This document shows, in pieces, positions 24,298 to 35,192 of a DNA stretch of 64,000 nucleotides. The stretch lies in contig NC_031671.1 of the NCBI RefSeq assembly GCF_001640025.1, forward strand, positions 1 to 64,000, read 5' to 3'. The position numbers were made by a program, and so were the translations under genes. The notes beneath the pieces were generated by a model, which was given only the letters and a program-made list of their open reading frames with translations, ran no database searches and was not told where the DNA came from. The stretch is from Sugiyamaella lignohabitans (lineage: Eukaryota > Ascomycota > Dipodascomycetes > Dipodascales > Trichomonascaceae). Position 1 is the first letter of the stretch. Every line of letters begins with the position of its first letter.

Positions 24298-24434
24298 GCC
24301 TCCGGCGGCTGGGGCTCCGCCCCAGACCCTGGTTGCTCCTGCTTCGCAGGAGATGGCTGGGACCGTCGACGTAACGACTCGAGCGAAGCGAGAGGAGCAG
24401 CGGGGTCTGGGGCAGAGCCCCAGCCGCCGGAGGC
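24298..24434. repeat. GC-rich paired hairpin element, copy 5 (two-armed, opposite orientation)
   Basis: This is a 137-bp element. The left tip is the perfect hairpin CTCCTGC-TTC-GCAGGAG and the right tip is the GACTCGAGC-GAA-GCGAGAGG form, the reverse of copies 7, 8 and 13. Hairpin loops are TCC on the left and AGA on the right. The flanks GGGAAG and CTTCCC are inverted. It lies 77 bases from the ferric reductase stop. Confidence 0.95.
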
Positions 24435-24511
24435 AGACTTCCCGTCCCTAAAATCTTATAAATCAAAACACATTTAATAACTTGATACCCTAAAAAACTA
24501 TACTTGAAATC

Positions 24512-26739
24512 TTACCAGGAGAAGGAGTCCTCAAAGTAGTCGACTCTATGTTTGGAGTCTGCAATGTTGTCAACGATACCCATTCTAACATCATCGTTCA
24601 TTCTGTTAGGTCCACAGACCAGGAATGCGACAGTTCCAGCCGCTTCGGAGATGTCATGAGCCACCCTTGATCTCAGATCCGGGGTGCCTGCCCGAATATC
24701 AAAAACACTTGACGAGACGAGAGGGCTCTTCTTCTCAGTTTGAGACGAAGCTTCTGACTCCAGAGGAGACTTGTCCAGATTGGTTGTGCTAGATGTCGCT
24801 GAGCCCTCATTACTAACAAGTGCATTGCTACCGGTGATGAACAGAATAACTTCAATTCGGGGGTCTTCAGAAATATGCCTCAGTTGGTCCTGGAACCACG
24901 ATAAAGGCTGTTCATTTCTTATGACCCAGATAAACACCATTCTCTGTGCTTTGTCTTTGTTTTCACGCAATTGAGCAGCATATGGGTAAATTGAGGTGAT
25001 TCCGACTCCACCTGCAATAAGGACAACTGTCTCATAATGATGTAATGGATGACGGCCACCATAAGGGCCCTCTACAAGGACTCTCACCTGTGCACTTTGA
25101 TCTGGCTTGTCTTTTAGGTAATTTGCAGTGTGCTTGGTCAATCCCTTTTTGACCCGGGCAAATATGACAAGTTTGCCTTGATCGTCGGGTCTAGGAGAAG
25201 TCACCACTGTAAATGGATGAGATTGCCAGAATCTATTCGTGCGAAGGATGTGCAAGTATACGTGACAGCCGGGATAGAATTTCCATCTTTTAGAGTAGTC
25301 AATTTTAATCTCCAAGATATGTTCCCCGTGGAGTTTCATGCTAGCCTTGGAAGTAACTCCAGACCATAGCAGTCTCACAATACGAGCAACATGATCAAAT
25401 GCCCAGATAGCAATGGCGGCATAGGTATAGTTCATTCCTTCCATGCCAATTACATGGAGCCATACTCCAGCAATTGCAACTGCCGTCAGTGTGATATGTC
25501 CGTACAAGAAGAGTTCATAGTTAATTGATCTGAAAAAGTGAACTGAATGTGTAATCAGTGCACACATTAGAATAGTCGCTACCACTCCCCATATGAACCA
25601 TGCAGTTCCAGGCTCTCCACTGAAGTACTCAGTGTAATAATCTTCCTGAACATACTCGATGGTGTAGCCAATACTATGAATAACCGCTTGCATGGCGGTC
25701 ATTCTTGCTACCCATTTATGGAAGACGTTGAAGGTATTCATCTCCCACCCAGTAATATAGATGAGAAGATTGTTTCTACCAGCAAATACAATGAGCAGCA
25801 CAAGCTCGGCCATACAAATAACACCAGCTCGGTATCCAATAGAGTCTGCATATTGATCCGACATGCTATCATAGAAGACACTATTTTCAATGGTCTCAAT
25901 TCCTACAAATGCAAGAAGGATATTCTGAATGAAGAATAAAGAGATAATTATCGTTTCAATCCGAGCTGGGATATTGAACGTGAATCCAAGTAGGCTCTTA
26001 GGAGTTGAATGATGATATCTACCAGTAGGTGGTAAGAAAAATTCAGCACGAAGCCTTCTTGATAGAGGAAAGTCCAAATACTTGAGCACATATGGACCCA
26101 TTCTATGGAATAAATTGTGGATACTCTTGAAGAGAATAATGATTCCCCAGAATGCCAACATGGCTCCGCTGATATTGTTAGTTGAGATAATTTTGGGAGG
26201 TAGGGAATTATGTTAACTTACGCATATCTGCCAGGTTTAGAATCCTCTTTGGCACTAACTCTTTCCGACTCAAATCCATGTTTGACAACACTATATGGAA
26301 TAATAAATGGCTCGGTATGTGTTGAATTAAGCTCACTCGCAGTTAGATTGGCGGGGAAAGTCTTCACTTTCGCAGCAATCTCTGGAATGTTATAGGTATA
26401 ATTTTGAGTCGACACAACTAACTGAAGCTCGTCATAGTCATAGTTATCTGGGAGACAGACATAGTTGACGTACCAGAAAGCTTCATTCAGCAGGGGCTCT
26501 GAAGTAGCATACGACACCATACAGGCAATACCTGTTTCGATATAAGCGGGTTTTTGACAGAGACAAACATTATAGTCATAGGGATCATTTCCATTAGGAT
26601 CAAATGGACATCCGAAATCATAATTGGATGCGGCCATCATACAAGTATAACCGAACACATCTTCAACAGCTGCCGCCAATGTGGCTAGGCTAGCCAGCAG
26701 AAGAAGGCAGACTGGACTTGAGAGGAGAGAGAACTTCAT
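24512..26739 (-). CDS. Ferric/cupric reductase, FRE family
   Basis: Exons 26739-26222 and 26168-24512 encode 724 residues. The intron (26169-26221) starts GTAAGT and ends CAACTAACAATATCAG. A signal peptide (about 1-24) leads a Cys-containing, N-glycosylatable lumenal region. A membrane ferric-reductase domain with several helices and paired His follows, then a cytosolic FAD module with HPFTVVTS (about 488) and an NADPH module with LIAGGVGIT (about 558) and CGPNRMND. Such enzymes reduce Fe(III) or Cu(II) outside the cell or in the vacuole lumen using NADPH. The FRE subfamily and membrane location are not resolved. Exon 2 alone lacks the signal peptide, so the spliced model is needed. Confidence 0.93.
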
Positions 26740-26941
26740 GATTGATTCCTTTCTTAGTTGAAGACCACACCGAATATCAACGGCGTGATCACCAATATTT
26801 ATAGATAAATGATGGTCATTGGTGGGCTCATTTGACGCTCTTATTTTGCTTAACTGCCTATCATTTTTTTTTTTTTTGGCCTTTTCTCATTGTAATTCGT
26901 CTTGTTCTCGTTTTGTTTCTTTTTTCCACTTGGCTCTGCGG

Positions 26942-27235
26942 TTATGCACCCTCACTAGCCCTCTGACCGTTCGTTTGTGGAAGGTTCTCCAATGGGGGAT
27001 ATTCATGTCGATAAACATTCAGCATTGAAATTGGCATTTCCGGGAGACTGATTGAATTCAATGCGAGAGGATTGGGCATCAAAGTAGAAATAACAGTACA
27101 TATATCATCCTGACTAACTGAGCATTTGATATCATTTGCCAAAGTGACAAAATAAAAGACTCTCTCTACCTTGCAAAGTCTCATCATCGGATGGGTGAAC
27201 CAGCTAATTGCATGCTTGGCCGCTGTGCGTTTCAT
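26942..27235 (-). CDS. Uncertain small open reading frame
   Basis: From the ATG at 27235 the frame encodes about 97 residues (starts MKRTAAKHAISWF, ends TNGQRASEGA). It stays open upstream for about 35 more codons without an ATG. Amino-acid composition is balanced rather than low-complexity, which is why I list it, but I recognise no family and found no convincing donor, acceptor or upstream exon. It could be a lineage-specific small gene, a pseudogene remnant of a longer protein, or chance. Confidence 0.2.
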   Translation of the reverse strand: MKRTAAKHAISWFTHPMMRLCKVERVFYFVTLANDIKCSVSQDDICTVISTLMPNPLALNSISLPEMPISMLNVYRHEYPPLENLPQTNGQRASEGA

Positions 27236-27948
27236 GATATGTCTCACTGTTACCAAAGTCGGTAGAAGCTGATCAGGTCCCCAAATTGCCAAGACTAAAG
27301 TTGCAGATTGTTTCCCGACAGATATCAGATCCTGATCTTACTGAAATAGGTAATTTTTTGATGATAAAACTTGATCATGAAATCTTGCCAATTGCAATGG
27401 CAATCTACGTGATTTAGCGGGACTGGAAATTTCTTTCACAATCAATGAGAAACGACCGCTGTAAAAATACAAGGCATTTAAACTATAAATTAAACATCCG
27501 GTGTATATGGAGACGCTGAATCTTATTTTAAATAGAGTTTTTCTCAACAAGCCATACCGCTAATCGCTGAAACAAAAGTAGGTTGTAGTAAACGTTTTTT
27601 CTGACCCCTCTTTTGCCGCTTCCAGTGACATTGCCAGGCGGTCAGGGCCGCCAATTTGTTAAATCAAATTAAGCGAGAGTTTGGTGAAGATCACTATTGC
27701 ATATGCGACCTGGAAATATTGCCTGAATAGGAATATCTGATTTTGATCTTTTTGATAAAAACAAATTTTATCTGATCAAACGGCCGACGGGCAGTGGTTG
27801 TCGGTGTCTTGAAAGTAATCCATGGCAAGATCGTCCAACACACTGCGGAAATCCACATGACTAACATAACATGAACGTTAAGCGGTAAATAATATTTCGG
27901 CCGAAAGCGGACGCACATGCTTGCAAACGTTTAGTATAGCACCCATCT

Positions 27949-27967
27949 GATTAGATTAGATTAGATT
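27949..27967 (+). repeat. Short TTAGA pentanucleotide tandem repeat
   Basis: TTAGA is repeated about three to four times in intergenic DNA. It is too short to suggest telomere-derived sequence. Confidence 0.6.
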
Positions 27968-28669
27968 CGACCAGGAGAAACAGTGACAAGTGAAGTACCG
28001 GAGGAATATATCCGTGCCGAACGTAGAATCACATGTCAGCTGTCATACTATGTGAAGATATTTGCTGTTTTTGCTTTCTTTGAAGTTGATTGGTCTGGGG
28101 CCGGATTGTTCGGTGTATGTTGTTTAGCCGTCGTACAACTCGTTATACAGCACTTTTCCCAATCTCTATAAAAATCTTTCCAAATCCAATCCAAATCCCC
28201 TACCTGAACCCAACGGATGGCTGGATGGAGTCTTAAAAAATATAGATTTTTAGACTCAAGGTTGTTACAATTATTGCCAGCATGAGAACATGTGACTAAA
28301 CGACCCAGTCTTCGGAAGTACATATATACTGTGAGCACGAGCACTCTCTAAGAACAATCTGTTTATACAAACTTGACCCTGCCAGCTTTACTAACAGGGA
28401 TGTACTGCAAAATCTCAAAATCTCGTCAAAATCAAACTTTGAGACTTTTCCGGGTCATCAGTCAATATCCTTCAATAGCCGTCCGTATATATCGTTCATG
28501 CAGATGATCGACACATGAATTCTGCCGAGGCTGCGGCATCCGCGTCCCGGCGAGATCATTAGTAAATACCCCACACACAACTTGATTGCATGTTATCCAG
28601 ACAGTTTCGGTTCAATACTGTCAGATTTTGTACGACTGATTCGAGTTACGAGGTATAAATAATTCTATC

Positions 28670-29821
28670 ATGTCTCAGCTGTTTTCATCGTCAGATAGTT
28701 GTGGTCCGGTTAACCCGCTACAGAATCTGGGAAAACATACAGGCCCAACAAACTCATCTCAACATGAACGATTTGTAAGAGAGAACTCAGCAGGCCCATC
28801 TTCATTTCGGTCGACTCCATCTCCTTCTTTGGTTAACGGTACTAATACCGACTTCCAAGCATTTGCATCGAGAGGATCTCCCTCTCAAAGTGGATTCAAT
28901 TTCCACCCGGGCCAGGGCCAGGCAGCCAGTCAAGTTCCTGGTCAGTTACCTGGTCAGTTGCCTGTCCAGTTGGCGAGAAATGGTGCTCCACTAGATCAAC
29001 GGAATATAGGGTTTCAAGCACCTCAGACCACTTCATCAGACTGGGCATCAGAATTCTCAAAACTTTCTGTTGGATCTCGGCCGAGCCAGGATCTGAGAAT
29101 GGCCACATCCCCCCTATCGATGACAGCGGCTTCAAGCTCTTACCAGCAATATCAACCACAACAACCGATGTTACGGTCTGATCTAATGTACTACCAAACA
29201 TCTGCATCGGTTTCACAACAACCAGAACATCATCAAATTCATAAATTAAATGAAGAACAAGCTTCATTTGAAAATGCTTTTGCGGAAGTGGAACGGTCCT
29301 TGAACTCGGAGTCAATCAGTCAGCAAGATACAACTATACAGAAAGAAACTGAACAAGTCGAGTCATTACAAAAAGTTAACAATACAGAGCTGTCTGGTGT
29401 AGCCCAAGACATTATAAACTCCATAAATGAATCGTCACAGTCAACGAACTCTTCCACAGCTTCGAAGATGAAGAGCAGTAATTTTATGGCTCTCATGGAT
29501 CAACTTAGCAAGAAGAATGTTGTTTTAGAAGGTACTAAGTTTGTTGATGGCGTTTCTGGAGCAGAGATCTCTGCGGATCAGCTTGCTAGACAAGAAGACA
29601 CTGCAAACTATAAAGAGCCGTCACTCCCTGAACATCTTCAACCTCAAAACATGTCTAAAGCCCCGCAAATCCCTCTACAAGATCCATTTTCGTTCATAAA
29701 TCAGCTGAATATCGATCCTTCCAAATCAACGCCTTTTGAGCTTGCCCAACTTATGAGCCCAGGGGTGGCTTTAAGTGATTGGGAAGAGAAATATGAAGAG
29801 GACCCCGATTGGACGCAATAG
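28670..29821 (+). CDS. PEX20: Peroxisomal PTS2 co-receptor Pex20
   Basis: This 383-residue protein matches Pex20, which binds Pex7 loaded with PTS2 cargo and carries it to the peroxisome docking complex. The N-terminus has the conserved Cys (residue 11) in SCGPVNPLQNLGKH; in Pex20 and Pex5 this Cys is monoubiquitinated for recycling. Two Wxxx(F/Y) motifs are visible, DWASEF near residue 126 and DWEEKY near the C-terminus, the kind that contact Pex14 or Pex13. The middle is Gln/Ser/Pro-rich and disordered, as usual for the family. Pex20 is the co-receptor in most fungi, replaced by Pex18/Pex21 in Saccharomyces. The start is the first ATG. The gene converges with the Pin2-like gene. Confidence 0.87.
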   Translation: MSQLFSSSDSCGPVNPLQNLGKHTGPTNSSQHERFVRENSAGPSSFRSTPSPSLVNGTNTDFQAFASRGSPSQSGFNFHPGQGQAASQVPGQLPGQLPVQLARNGAPLDQRNIGFQAPQTTSSDWASEFSKLSVGSRPSQDLRMATSPLSMTAASSSYQQYQPQQPMLRSDLMYYQTSASVSQQPEHHQIHKLNEEQASFENAFAEVERSLNSESISQQDTTIQKETEQVESLQKVNNTELSGVAQDIINSINESSQSTNSSTASKMKSSNFMALMDQLSKKNVVLEGTKFVDGVSGAEISADQLARQEDTANYKEPSLPEHLQPQNMSKAPQIPLQDPFSFINQLNIDPSKSTPFELAQLMSPGVALSDWEEKYEEDPDWTQ

Positions 29822-30108
29822 GATCTATTGCGCTGCCGGAGGTTTTACATCTAGCAGTGTATATATTTATTTAGCATTGAACATATCATGATCATCTCTA
29901 TAACGTTAATAAGGCTCATAGACAGAATGTCTCTATGTTACAACAACTACAACAAGATTGTCCAGCAAATCTGGTTTTTTTTTGGTTCCTGTAGGTTCAG
30001 ACATTCTGATTCCAGCACGTCAAAAATACGTGAATTATGTAAATAAATAACCTCAACTTAATTTAAGAAATAAACTAAGCTATGCTGAAATAAGATCTCT
30101 ATTCGCAT

Positions 30109-30696
30109 TTAATAAAGCGGCCGTCTCTCTTCAGGCACATTGCTGCTATCATGGTGATATGGTTGATAACTCATTTCCACATCTCGACCTGGTTTATAGT
30201 CTCCATCGTTTCCTACAAAACCATAACTATAGTCATCATAATCTCTTTGTGACCTGTTTTCATTGATATCACGATTGAACTGTGGTTGTGGGGGCTGATA
30301 TGGCATACTATTTGCGTAATAGCCTCCTTGATTATATAACGGCTGTGGATACGATTGTTGTGTTTGTTTGTACCCACCATTTCGTCTCGATAAAGCTGCC
30401 GCTTCCAAACAGCAACAACAGCAAAAAGCAGCACATATTCCAACACCAGCACATAGACATCGAAATACTCCAATGAGAAGCCATATTAATACAAATGCCG
30501 CAATTACAATTCCTACAATCGCGATAACTTTACACACTGTATTATGCATACAAGAATCCCACGACTTGAACGCGCTACCAGAAAATGTGTTGTGAACACT
30601 ATCGACCAGTTGTGAATCATCTCTCTTGGAGATTAGTGAATTTGCAAAGTCCCTTGGGCAAAAATCCCTTGACTGAAGTAGCGAATACAGAAACAT
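30109..30696 (-). CDS. PIN2: Pin2-like single-pass membrane protein
   Basis: This 195-residue protein has one membrane helix at about 55-79 (VCKVIAIVGIVIAAFVLIW) preceded by FKSWDSCMHN. A cysteine-rich juxtamembrane patch (about 80-96, including five consecutive Cys) probably carries palmitates. The tail is rich in Tyr, Gln, Pro and Asn. The SFxSWDxCM...CKxIAIVGI block matches Saccharomyces Pin2, an exomer-dependent plasma-membrane/TGN protein with a prion-like tail. The Asn/Gln/Tyr-rich tail here fits that description. The function of the family is poorly known, and the assignment rests on this one block plus topology. Confidence 0.72.
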   Translation of the reverse strand: MFLYSLLQSRDFCPRDFANSLISKRDDSQLVDSVHNTFSGSAFKSWDSCMHNTVCKVIAIVGIVIAAFVLIWLLIGVFRCLCAGVGICAAFCCCCCLEAAALSRRNGGYKQTQQSYPQPLYNQGGYYANSMPYQPPQPQFNRDINENRSQRDYDDYSYGFVGNDGDYKPGRDVEMSYQPYHHDSSNVPEERRPLY

Positions 30697-31202
30697 TTGT
30701 CTTTTGAGTTCCTGTTCTATTTTCTAAGTTCTATCTCTTCTTTTTCTGAATCAAAAACTCTAAAACACAGATTTTCACTAAAAAGTACAATGCTGCTTTT
30801 ATATCAAAATTGACGATAATGATCTGTTCGTATTCCAGTTCATATCTTGTCTCTTTTGGGATATTACCCCTGGCGAGCTTATTTATAGATTGACATGAGG
30901 CTGTTAAGTGGCTTAGATTGCATTGTGCTGCGGCTGCTCGTGGTTCAAATACGGTAGGATGTTCATGTGAGTAACAGATGGCTATTCAAAAATAGTCCAG
31001 TGGAGAGAAAATAGTCTGTCACATTGCCAAGTAACAGCAGAACTAATTTTAGGAGAATCTCAACGACTGCGCCAATGTTGGCTAATAATATCAACAGCAG
31101 GAGATAAAACGACGAAATCAAAATGTAGCCCTTACCCTTATCTCGCTGATAACTTGGAGTGCCTTAACAAGATTAACACGATTTTGTGGTCAAACAAACA
31201 GC
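30697..31202. other. Divergent promoter region between the Pin2-like gene and VMA22
   Basis: About 500 bases without a recognisable gene or repeat lie between divergent starts. Confidence 0.5.
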
Positions 31203-31768
31203 ATGGTGACGGTGTCTCCAAATCTCTTGGATGAGTTGATAGAAAAGTACCTAAGTATACTCAGTGAATATGAGCAAGCTCAAAAGCAATTGGCTTCTGA
31301 ATTCTCAGAAGTAAGTTTAGTGTGCGGAATTTAGTTAGCGGACCAGCACTAACAGAACATAGGGCTTTTTAAATCTGGCCAAAGCAAACCAGACTACTCC
31401 TCTAAATACTCGATATGGCCAGGATATGTATGACGATAGGCTTTCTGCCACGTCGTTAACGAAGTAAGTTTGAAACTATTGGACATATTTCGAGAACTGC
31501 TATTCTAACATGAATCAGAGTTGAGAACTCACATCTCTCAGTCGACATTCAAACCACGTTTAAAAAGGGTGATAAAAGTGATATAAAACATAGCGACCCG
31601 ATCACCATGTTTGGTATTTTAGTACCATCTAGCTTAAGAATAGCTCAGAAAAACTTCCGGTCTGGTCTAGCAAGCTCGATAAAAGTGATCAACCTACAAA
31701 AAGAGCTACTAAGTATTGAGAGCAAGATCGAAAGTACCAGGAAAGAGCTTGAAAACTTGGATCCTTGA
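31203..31768 (+). CDS. VMA22: V-ATPase assembly factor Vma22 (CCDC115 family)
   Basis: Three exons, 31203-31310, 31363-31463 and 31519-31768, encode 152 residues. Introns start GTAAGT; intron 2 ends TTCTAACATGAATCAG and intron 1 ends CACTAACAGAACATAG. The protein starts MVTVSPNLLDELIEKYLSIL, continues GFLNLAKANQ and YGQDMYDDRLSA in exon 2, and ends with DPITMFGILVPSSLRIAQ and a coiled coil. These three blocks are the conserved parts of Vma22/CCDC115, an ER factor that with Vma12 and Vma21 assembles the V0 sector of the vacuolar ATPase. Intron 1 offers an earlier AG one base after the branch; using it would shift the frame and give a stop after 25 codons. The gene converges with MED21, 84 bases apart. 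Confidence 0.88.
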
Positions 31769-31852
31769 AGATTGTTCCATCTGAACACCTGTAAATAGAT
31801 AATTGCATAATTGAATAATAAATATATATGTTACATAGTCACTTCATACGCA

Positions 31853-32335
31853 TCAACTGTGCATACTTTGGGATTTTTCCAGATTGACTTTTTCCCTTGC
31901 AACTTCCAAAATCAACTCGTCACACTTTTTCAATAACTCCTCACGTTCTGTGAGAACGTCGGCCTTTTCATTATTCACCTGTTTCAATTCCTCCTCTAAA
32001 CTTCGAACCCTAGCCATCTGTTCCTGTTCGCTGATGCCTATACCGGGTAGACTGTCGATAAGAACCTCAATCTGCTGAGACTTCAAAATCATATCACGGG
32101 CTAGTTCTGTCATATCGCTTCTAAACTTTTCAGGGTCGTCTGGAACGTAACCAGCATCCGTGATCTTCGGCTCTCCTGCTACCGGCTCAAAGTCATGATG
32201 GCGACTCACATGATTAAGTGACGAATAGAATTGCGTCAGCAGCTGACATCGTTAGTTCTGACCCTGCACACCATATTCTTAACAAGAACTTACCTGATCT
32301 ATACACGTCTGCAGCTGTGTCAGTCTGTCAGTCAT
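31853..32335 (-). CDS. MED21: Mediator complex subunit Med21 (Srb7)
   Basis: Exons 32335-32294 and 32242-31853 encode 143 residues. The intron (32243-32293) starts GTAAGT and ends AACTAACGATGTCAG. The spliced N-terminus MTDRLTQLQTCIDQLLTQF followed by YSSLNHV is typical of Med21. The body has DMTELARDMILKSQQIEVLI, the invariant SLPGIG motif, and a coiled coil with EQMARVRSLEEELKQV. Med21 pairs with Med7 in the middle module of Mediator and is essential for RNA polymerase II transcription. The length matches Srb7 (about 140). The second exon alone has no ATG near the family start, which supports the intron. Confidence 0.95.
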
Positions 32336-32437
32336 ATTATAAACACTTCCTCAACCCGCGACCTGTCATGTGAGAACTTCACGAAGTCTACAATAGTTAG
32401 CGACATTTGAATCTCTGCGGCTCACGCTTTTTAGCCG

Positions 32438-32443
32438 CACGTG
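32438..32443. promoter_or_regulatory. CACGTG E-box upstream of MED21
   Basis: CACGTG lies about 100 bases before the MED21 start. In yeasts this is the core site for Cbf1 or Pho4-type bHLH factors. A single six-base match is weak evidence. Confidence 0.25.
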
Positions 32444-32481
32444 ACTTGAGCCACGGAACTGAACCTTTCGGCCGTGGTTCT

Positions 32482-32536
32482 GCCTCCGGCGGCTGGGGCT
32501 CCGCCCCAGACCCTGGTTGCTCCTGCTTCGCAGGAG
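32482..32536. repeat. GC-rich hairpin element, copy 6 (solo left arm)
   Basis: A single arm starts GCCTCCGGCGG, with hairpin loop TCC and the perfect tip CTCCTGC-TTC-GCAGGAG. It lies 115 bases from the stop of the Ser-rich gene. Confidence 0.93.
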
Positions 32537-32651
32537 TTGGCGGGGTTTTCACTAGTGTAGTTCTAGACAGAGTTCATCTCGCAAGTGTAGAAGTTCATGT
32601 AAATTCATTAATCATAGCAAAAGAAATAAATATAGTCGATATATAAATTAA

Positions 32652-35192
32652 TCAAAACCAGGTAAGTTCCGATGTCGCATGAGGCCCGGACATATGTCTC
32701 TCCTCCTCCTCTTCCTCAACGTCGTGAAGGTCGGACTTACTTGCGTAAATGCGTAGGTTTTGGATTGATGACTCCAAGGACAAATCATGACGCACACCAG
32801 CATTTGTGGCAATTGAAGTGCTAGATAGAAGCGGAGAGGGCAATAACACAGACCGTCTTACTCCGTTCTCATGAGCTGTGTTACTTGGAGTCGAAGCAGC
32901 GGAAATCGCTGACGACGAGGAAACAGGCGAAGAACTTCCATTCATGTACCCATGCCAGAAAGATTCTTGGGATGCGTGGGGACGACGAGCTGGCTTCGAG
33001 GTGGCAGTCGTCGAAGGCGTGGATGGAACAGACGTAACATTCAAAGAGTCTGAATCTCCCATGTTGTTAAGTAACCAACGCTGCTGCTCGACGAAATCAG
33101 AACTAGGAGTAGTCCATGATCCAAATGAGTCAACAGACTGCTTAGCAAGCAATTGCTGTTGCTGGTCTTGTTGTTGGAACAAGTGGCCTACTGATCGAGT
33201 TCCGTCTTTAGAATAAGAAAGTGGTCTTTGGCGAGGTGGGATAGATGGCGTACTGACAACAGCAGCTTCAGACTGATCCACATCATCAATCGCAGGTGTA
33301 GAGGCAGCTGTTTGAACGGTATTTGTAGAGCTTACAGAGGTGACACTTGATGCTTGAGTCGTAGAAACAGAGATAGAAGAGCCTGAAGAGTTTTCTCGAA
33401 GGTGTGCTCTTTGTAAGCGACGCTGAGGAGACTTGTGGCCAAAGGACAAACGTTTCTCAGCTACCGAGCCCGATCGACTCAGTTCAGCAGTAACAGGATT
33501 TTCGGGATCAAGATGACTGTAGTGAACGAAATTGGTGGGTCCAGAGATCAAATCTTTTGACACACTTCGCGTATGCTTTGGTGATGGTGGAGGTGAGGCA
33601 AAAAAACTTTTCAATAATTTAGAGGCCGAGGAAGAACTGGTTTTGGTAGTGTCCTTATTTGTGATAGTAACAACACTAGCAGTACTATTGGAATGTTTAT
33701 GCTTCGAAGCAGTTGTAGGTGGATTTCCAGAGGGCTGCAAATTCGGAGGCACTTTCATTCCAGCTCTTGAGGGTGATCTCAAGGGTGATTTTAAGGGGGA
33801 GGTTGGACAGGTAGATAAGGTAGCAGTGGAACCACTTGAGGAAACCAAGGATGGTGATGATACAAGAGTAGGGCCATGAATAGACAAAGTACTTCGTGTA
33901 CGATCTGGAGATGGACTAGAATTAGAGCCAGCTGCCAAGATAGGATCGCTAATTTGTAGAGATCCTGCTGTCATTGAACGTTTGCGAGAAGTGAACATAC
34001 GAGAGAAACCAAGTGAATTTGAGCTCTTATGGGTTGGGATGTGCTGTTGGCTCTTCTGAGGCGATATACTTTTAGAACTGGAGCTGTGACCCAAAGAATA
34101 GATTGTGGGAAGCTTATTGGTGTTCCCTGCTGCGCTAGATAGAGCACTCATGCTTGCTGAAGTTGGGATACTCTTCTCACGACGTAATTTCCCACCTAAA
34201 CTTTTACGACGAAGATTGGATTTCTTATCATCATCTTCATCATCATCGTCAAGCCAGACATCACGCATTGGTGGCAGGTTTCCAGGATTAGTCAGTGACG
34301 TACGCGAACCAATCTGTACCAAAGAGTTCTTGGACTGTAATGAAGACCTACGAATGAATTCAGCATCATATGATGCAGGCGTACTCGGTGAGGTAGAAGC
34401 AGTCGAAGAAACAGATGTAGCAGGTGGAGGAAATGAATAATCTTGAGAATAAGTGGGGTTTGCAACTTGACTCTGAAAAGATGATAATTGTGGAGATACA
34501 ACAGATCCAGTCGAAGTACTGGTAGTAGGAACGGAACCGGAAGTAGTAGCTCTTTTGAGTTTTCTAGGACTGGAAAGCTGTCTTTTCAAACTAGGCTCTC
34601 TAAAAGATACGGGTGATGATGGGGAAGGAGTGGATGGCGAGGTTGATGTGGGGGTTAAAGTAGATGCAGAAGTAAGTAAGGAAGCAATAGAGTTAGAAGT
34701 TGATGCAGAAGAATATGATGCAGTGGTAAAATTTGAAGTCGAGCTTACAGTTGAACCGTTACCGTCGTGAGAATCATCATTTGAACCAGATGGCAGGTAT
34801 ACAGGAGACGCAGATTGTTGAAACTTGGCGAAATTTCGATTTAAATCAGACGAGATGTTAGCTTGACTGTAGCTTTGACTTTGGGAACCAGAACCATGAG
34901 AATGGCCTAAAGACAGTCCATTTCTCAGTGCATAAGCAGATTCAACAGATTCCATTCCTGAAACTTGGGAATTGGACCTGATATGTTTGGTCTGAAGCCT
35001 TGACAATTTTGCAGGAGCAGTGTCGTTACGTAAAGACTGAGATCTGCGAAGCGAAGCAGGAGTTGCAGCTATAGAATTTAAAGCAATAGGAGAGGCAGAC
35101 CTCGAAGGAGGGTCAAACTGAAAAGAGGCCGGTCGATTATAAGAGTCTGGTGATAAAGGGTGAGGATTCCGGATTTGATCCATATTGGTCAT
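32652..35192 (-). CDS. Large Ser/Thr-rich protein of unknown function
   Basis: The frame encodes 846 residues from the ATG at 35192; a second ATG three codons later (35183) is an equally good start, and a TATATATA tract lies only about 10 bases upstream. The protein is dominated by Ser, Thr and Pro with many basic-Ser stretches (LRRSQSLRN, SRKRSMTAG, SPRKLKRATTS) that look like kinase sites. One better-conserved-looking block reads LPPMRDVWLDDDDEDDD near the middle, and another is SKLLKSFFASPPPSP. There are no membrane segments and no fold is visible. It is probably a disordered phosphoprotein, perhaps linked to cell polarity or signalling, but that is a guess. I do not recognise a family. 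Confidence 0.75.
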   Translation of the reverse strand: MTNMDQIRNPHPLSPDSYNRPASFQFDPPSRSASPIALNSIAATPASLRRSQSLRNDTAPAKLSRLQTKHIRSNSQVSGMESVESAYALRNGLSLGHSHGSGSQSQSYSQANISSDLNRNFAKFQQSASPVYLPSGSNDDSHDGNGSTVSSTSNFTTASYSSASTSNSIASLLTSASTLTPTSTSPSTPSPSSPVSFREPSLKRQLSSPRKLKRATTSGSVPTTSTSTGSVVSPQLSSFQSQVANPTYSQDYSFPPPATSVSSTASTSPSTPASYDAEFIRRSSLQSKNSLVQIGSRTSLTNPGNLPPMRDVWLDDDDEDDDKKSNLRRKSLGGKLRREKSIPTSASMSALSSAAGNTNKLPTIYSLGHSSSSKSISPQKSQQHIPTHKSSNSLGFSRMFTSRKRSMTAGSLQISDPILAAGSNSSPSPDRTRSTLSIHGPTLVSSPSLVSSSGSTATLSTCPTSPLKSPLRSPSRAGMKVPPNLQPSGNPPTTASKHKHSNSTASVVTITNKDTTKTSSSSASKLLKSFFASPPPSPKHTRSVSKDLISGPTNFVHYSHLDPENPVTAELSRSGSVAEKRLSFGHKSPQRRLQRAHLRENSSGSSISVSTTQASSVTSVSSTNTVQTAASTPAIDDVDQSEAAVVSTPSIPPRQRPLSYSKDGTRSVGHLFQQQDQQQQLLAKQSVDSFGSWTTPSSDFVEQQRWLLNNMGDSDSLNVTSVPSTPSTTATSKPARRPHASQESFWHGYMNGSSSPVSSSSAISAASTPSNTAHENGVRRSVLLPSPLLSSTSIATNAGVRHDLSLESSIQNLRIYASKSDLHDVEEEEEERHMSGPHATSELTWF

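Larger units (their letters stand above)
26740..28669. other. Divergent intergenic region between the ferric reductase and PEX20
   Basis: About 1.9 kb contains the two promoters. It holds one minus-strand frame of uncertain reality (listed separately), a pentanucleotide TTAGA repeat at about 27949-27967, and a T13 run near 26866. Other frames are not credible. Confidence 0.5.
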
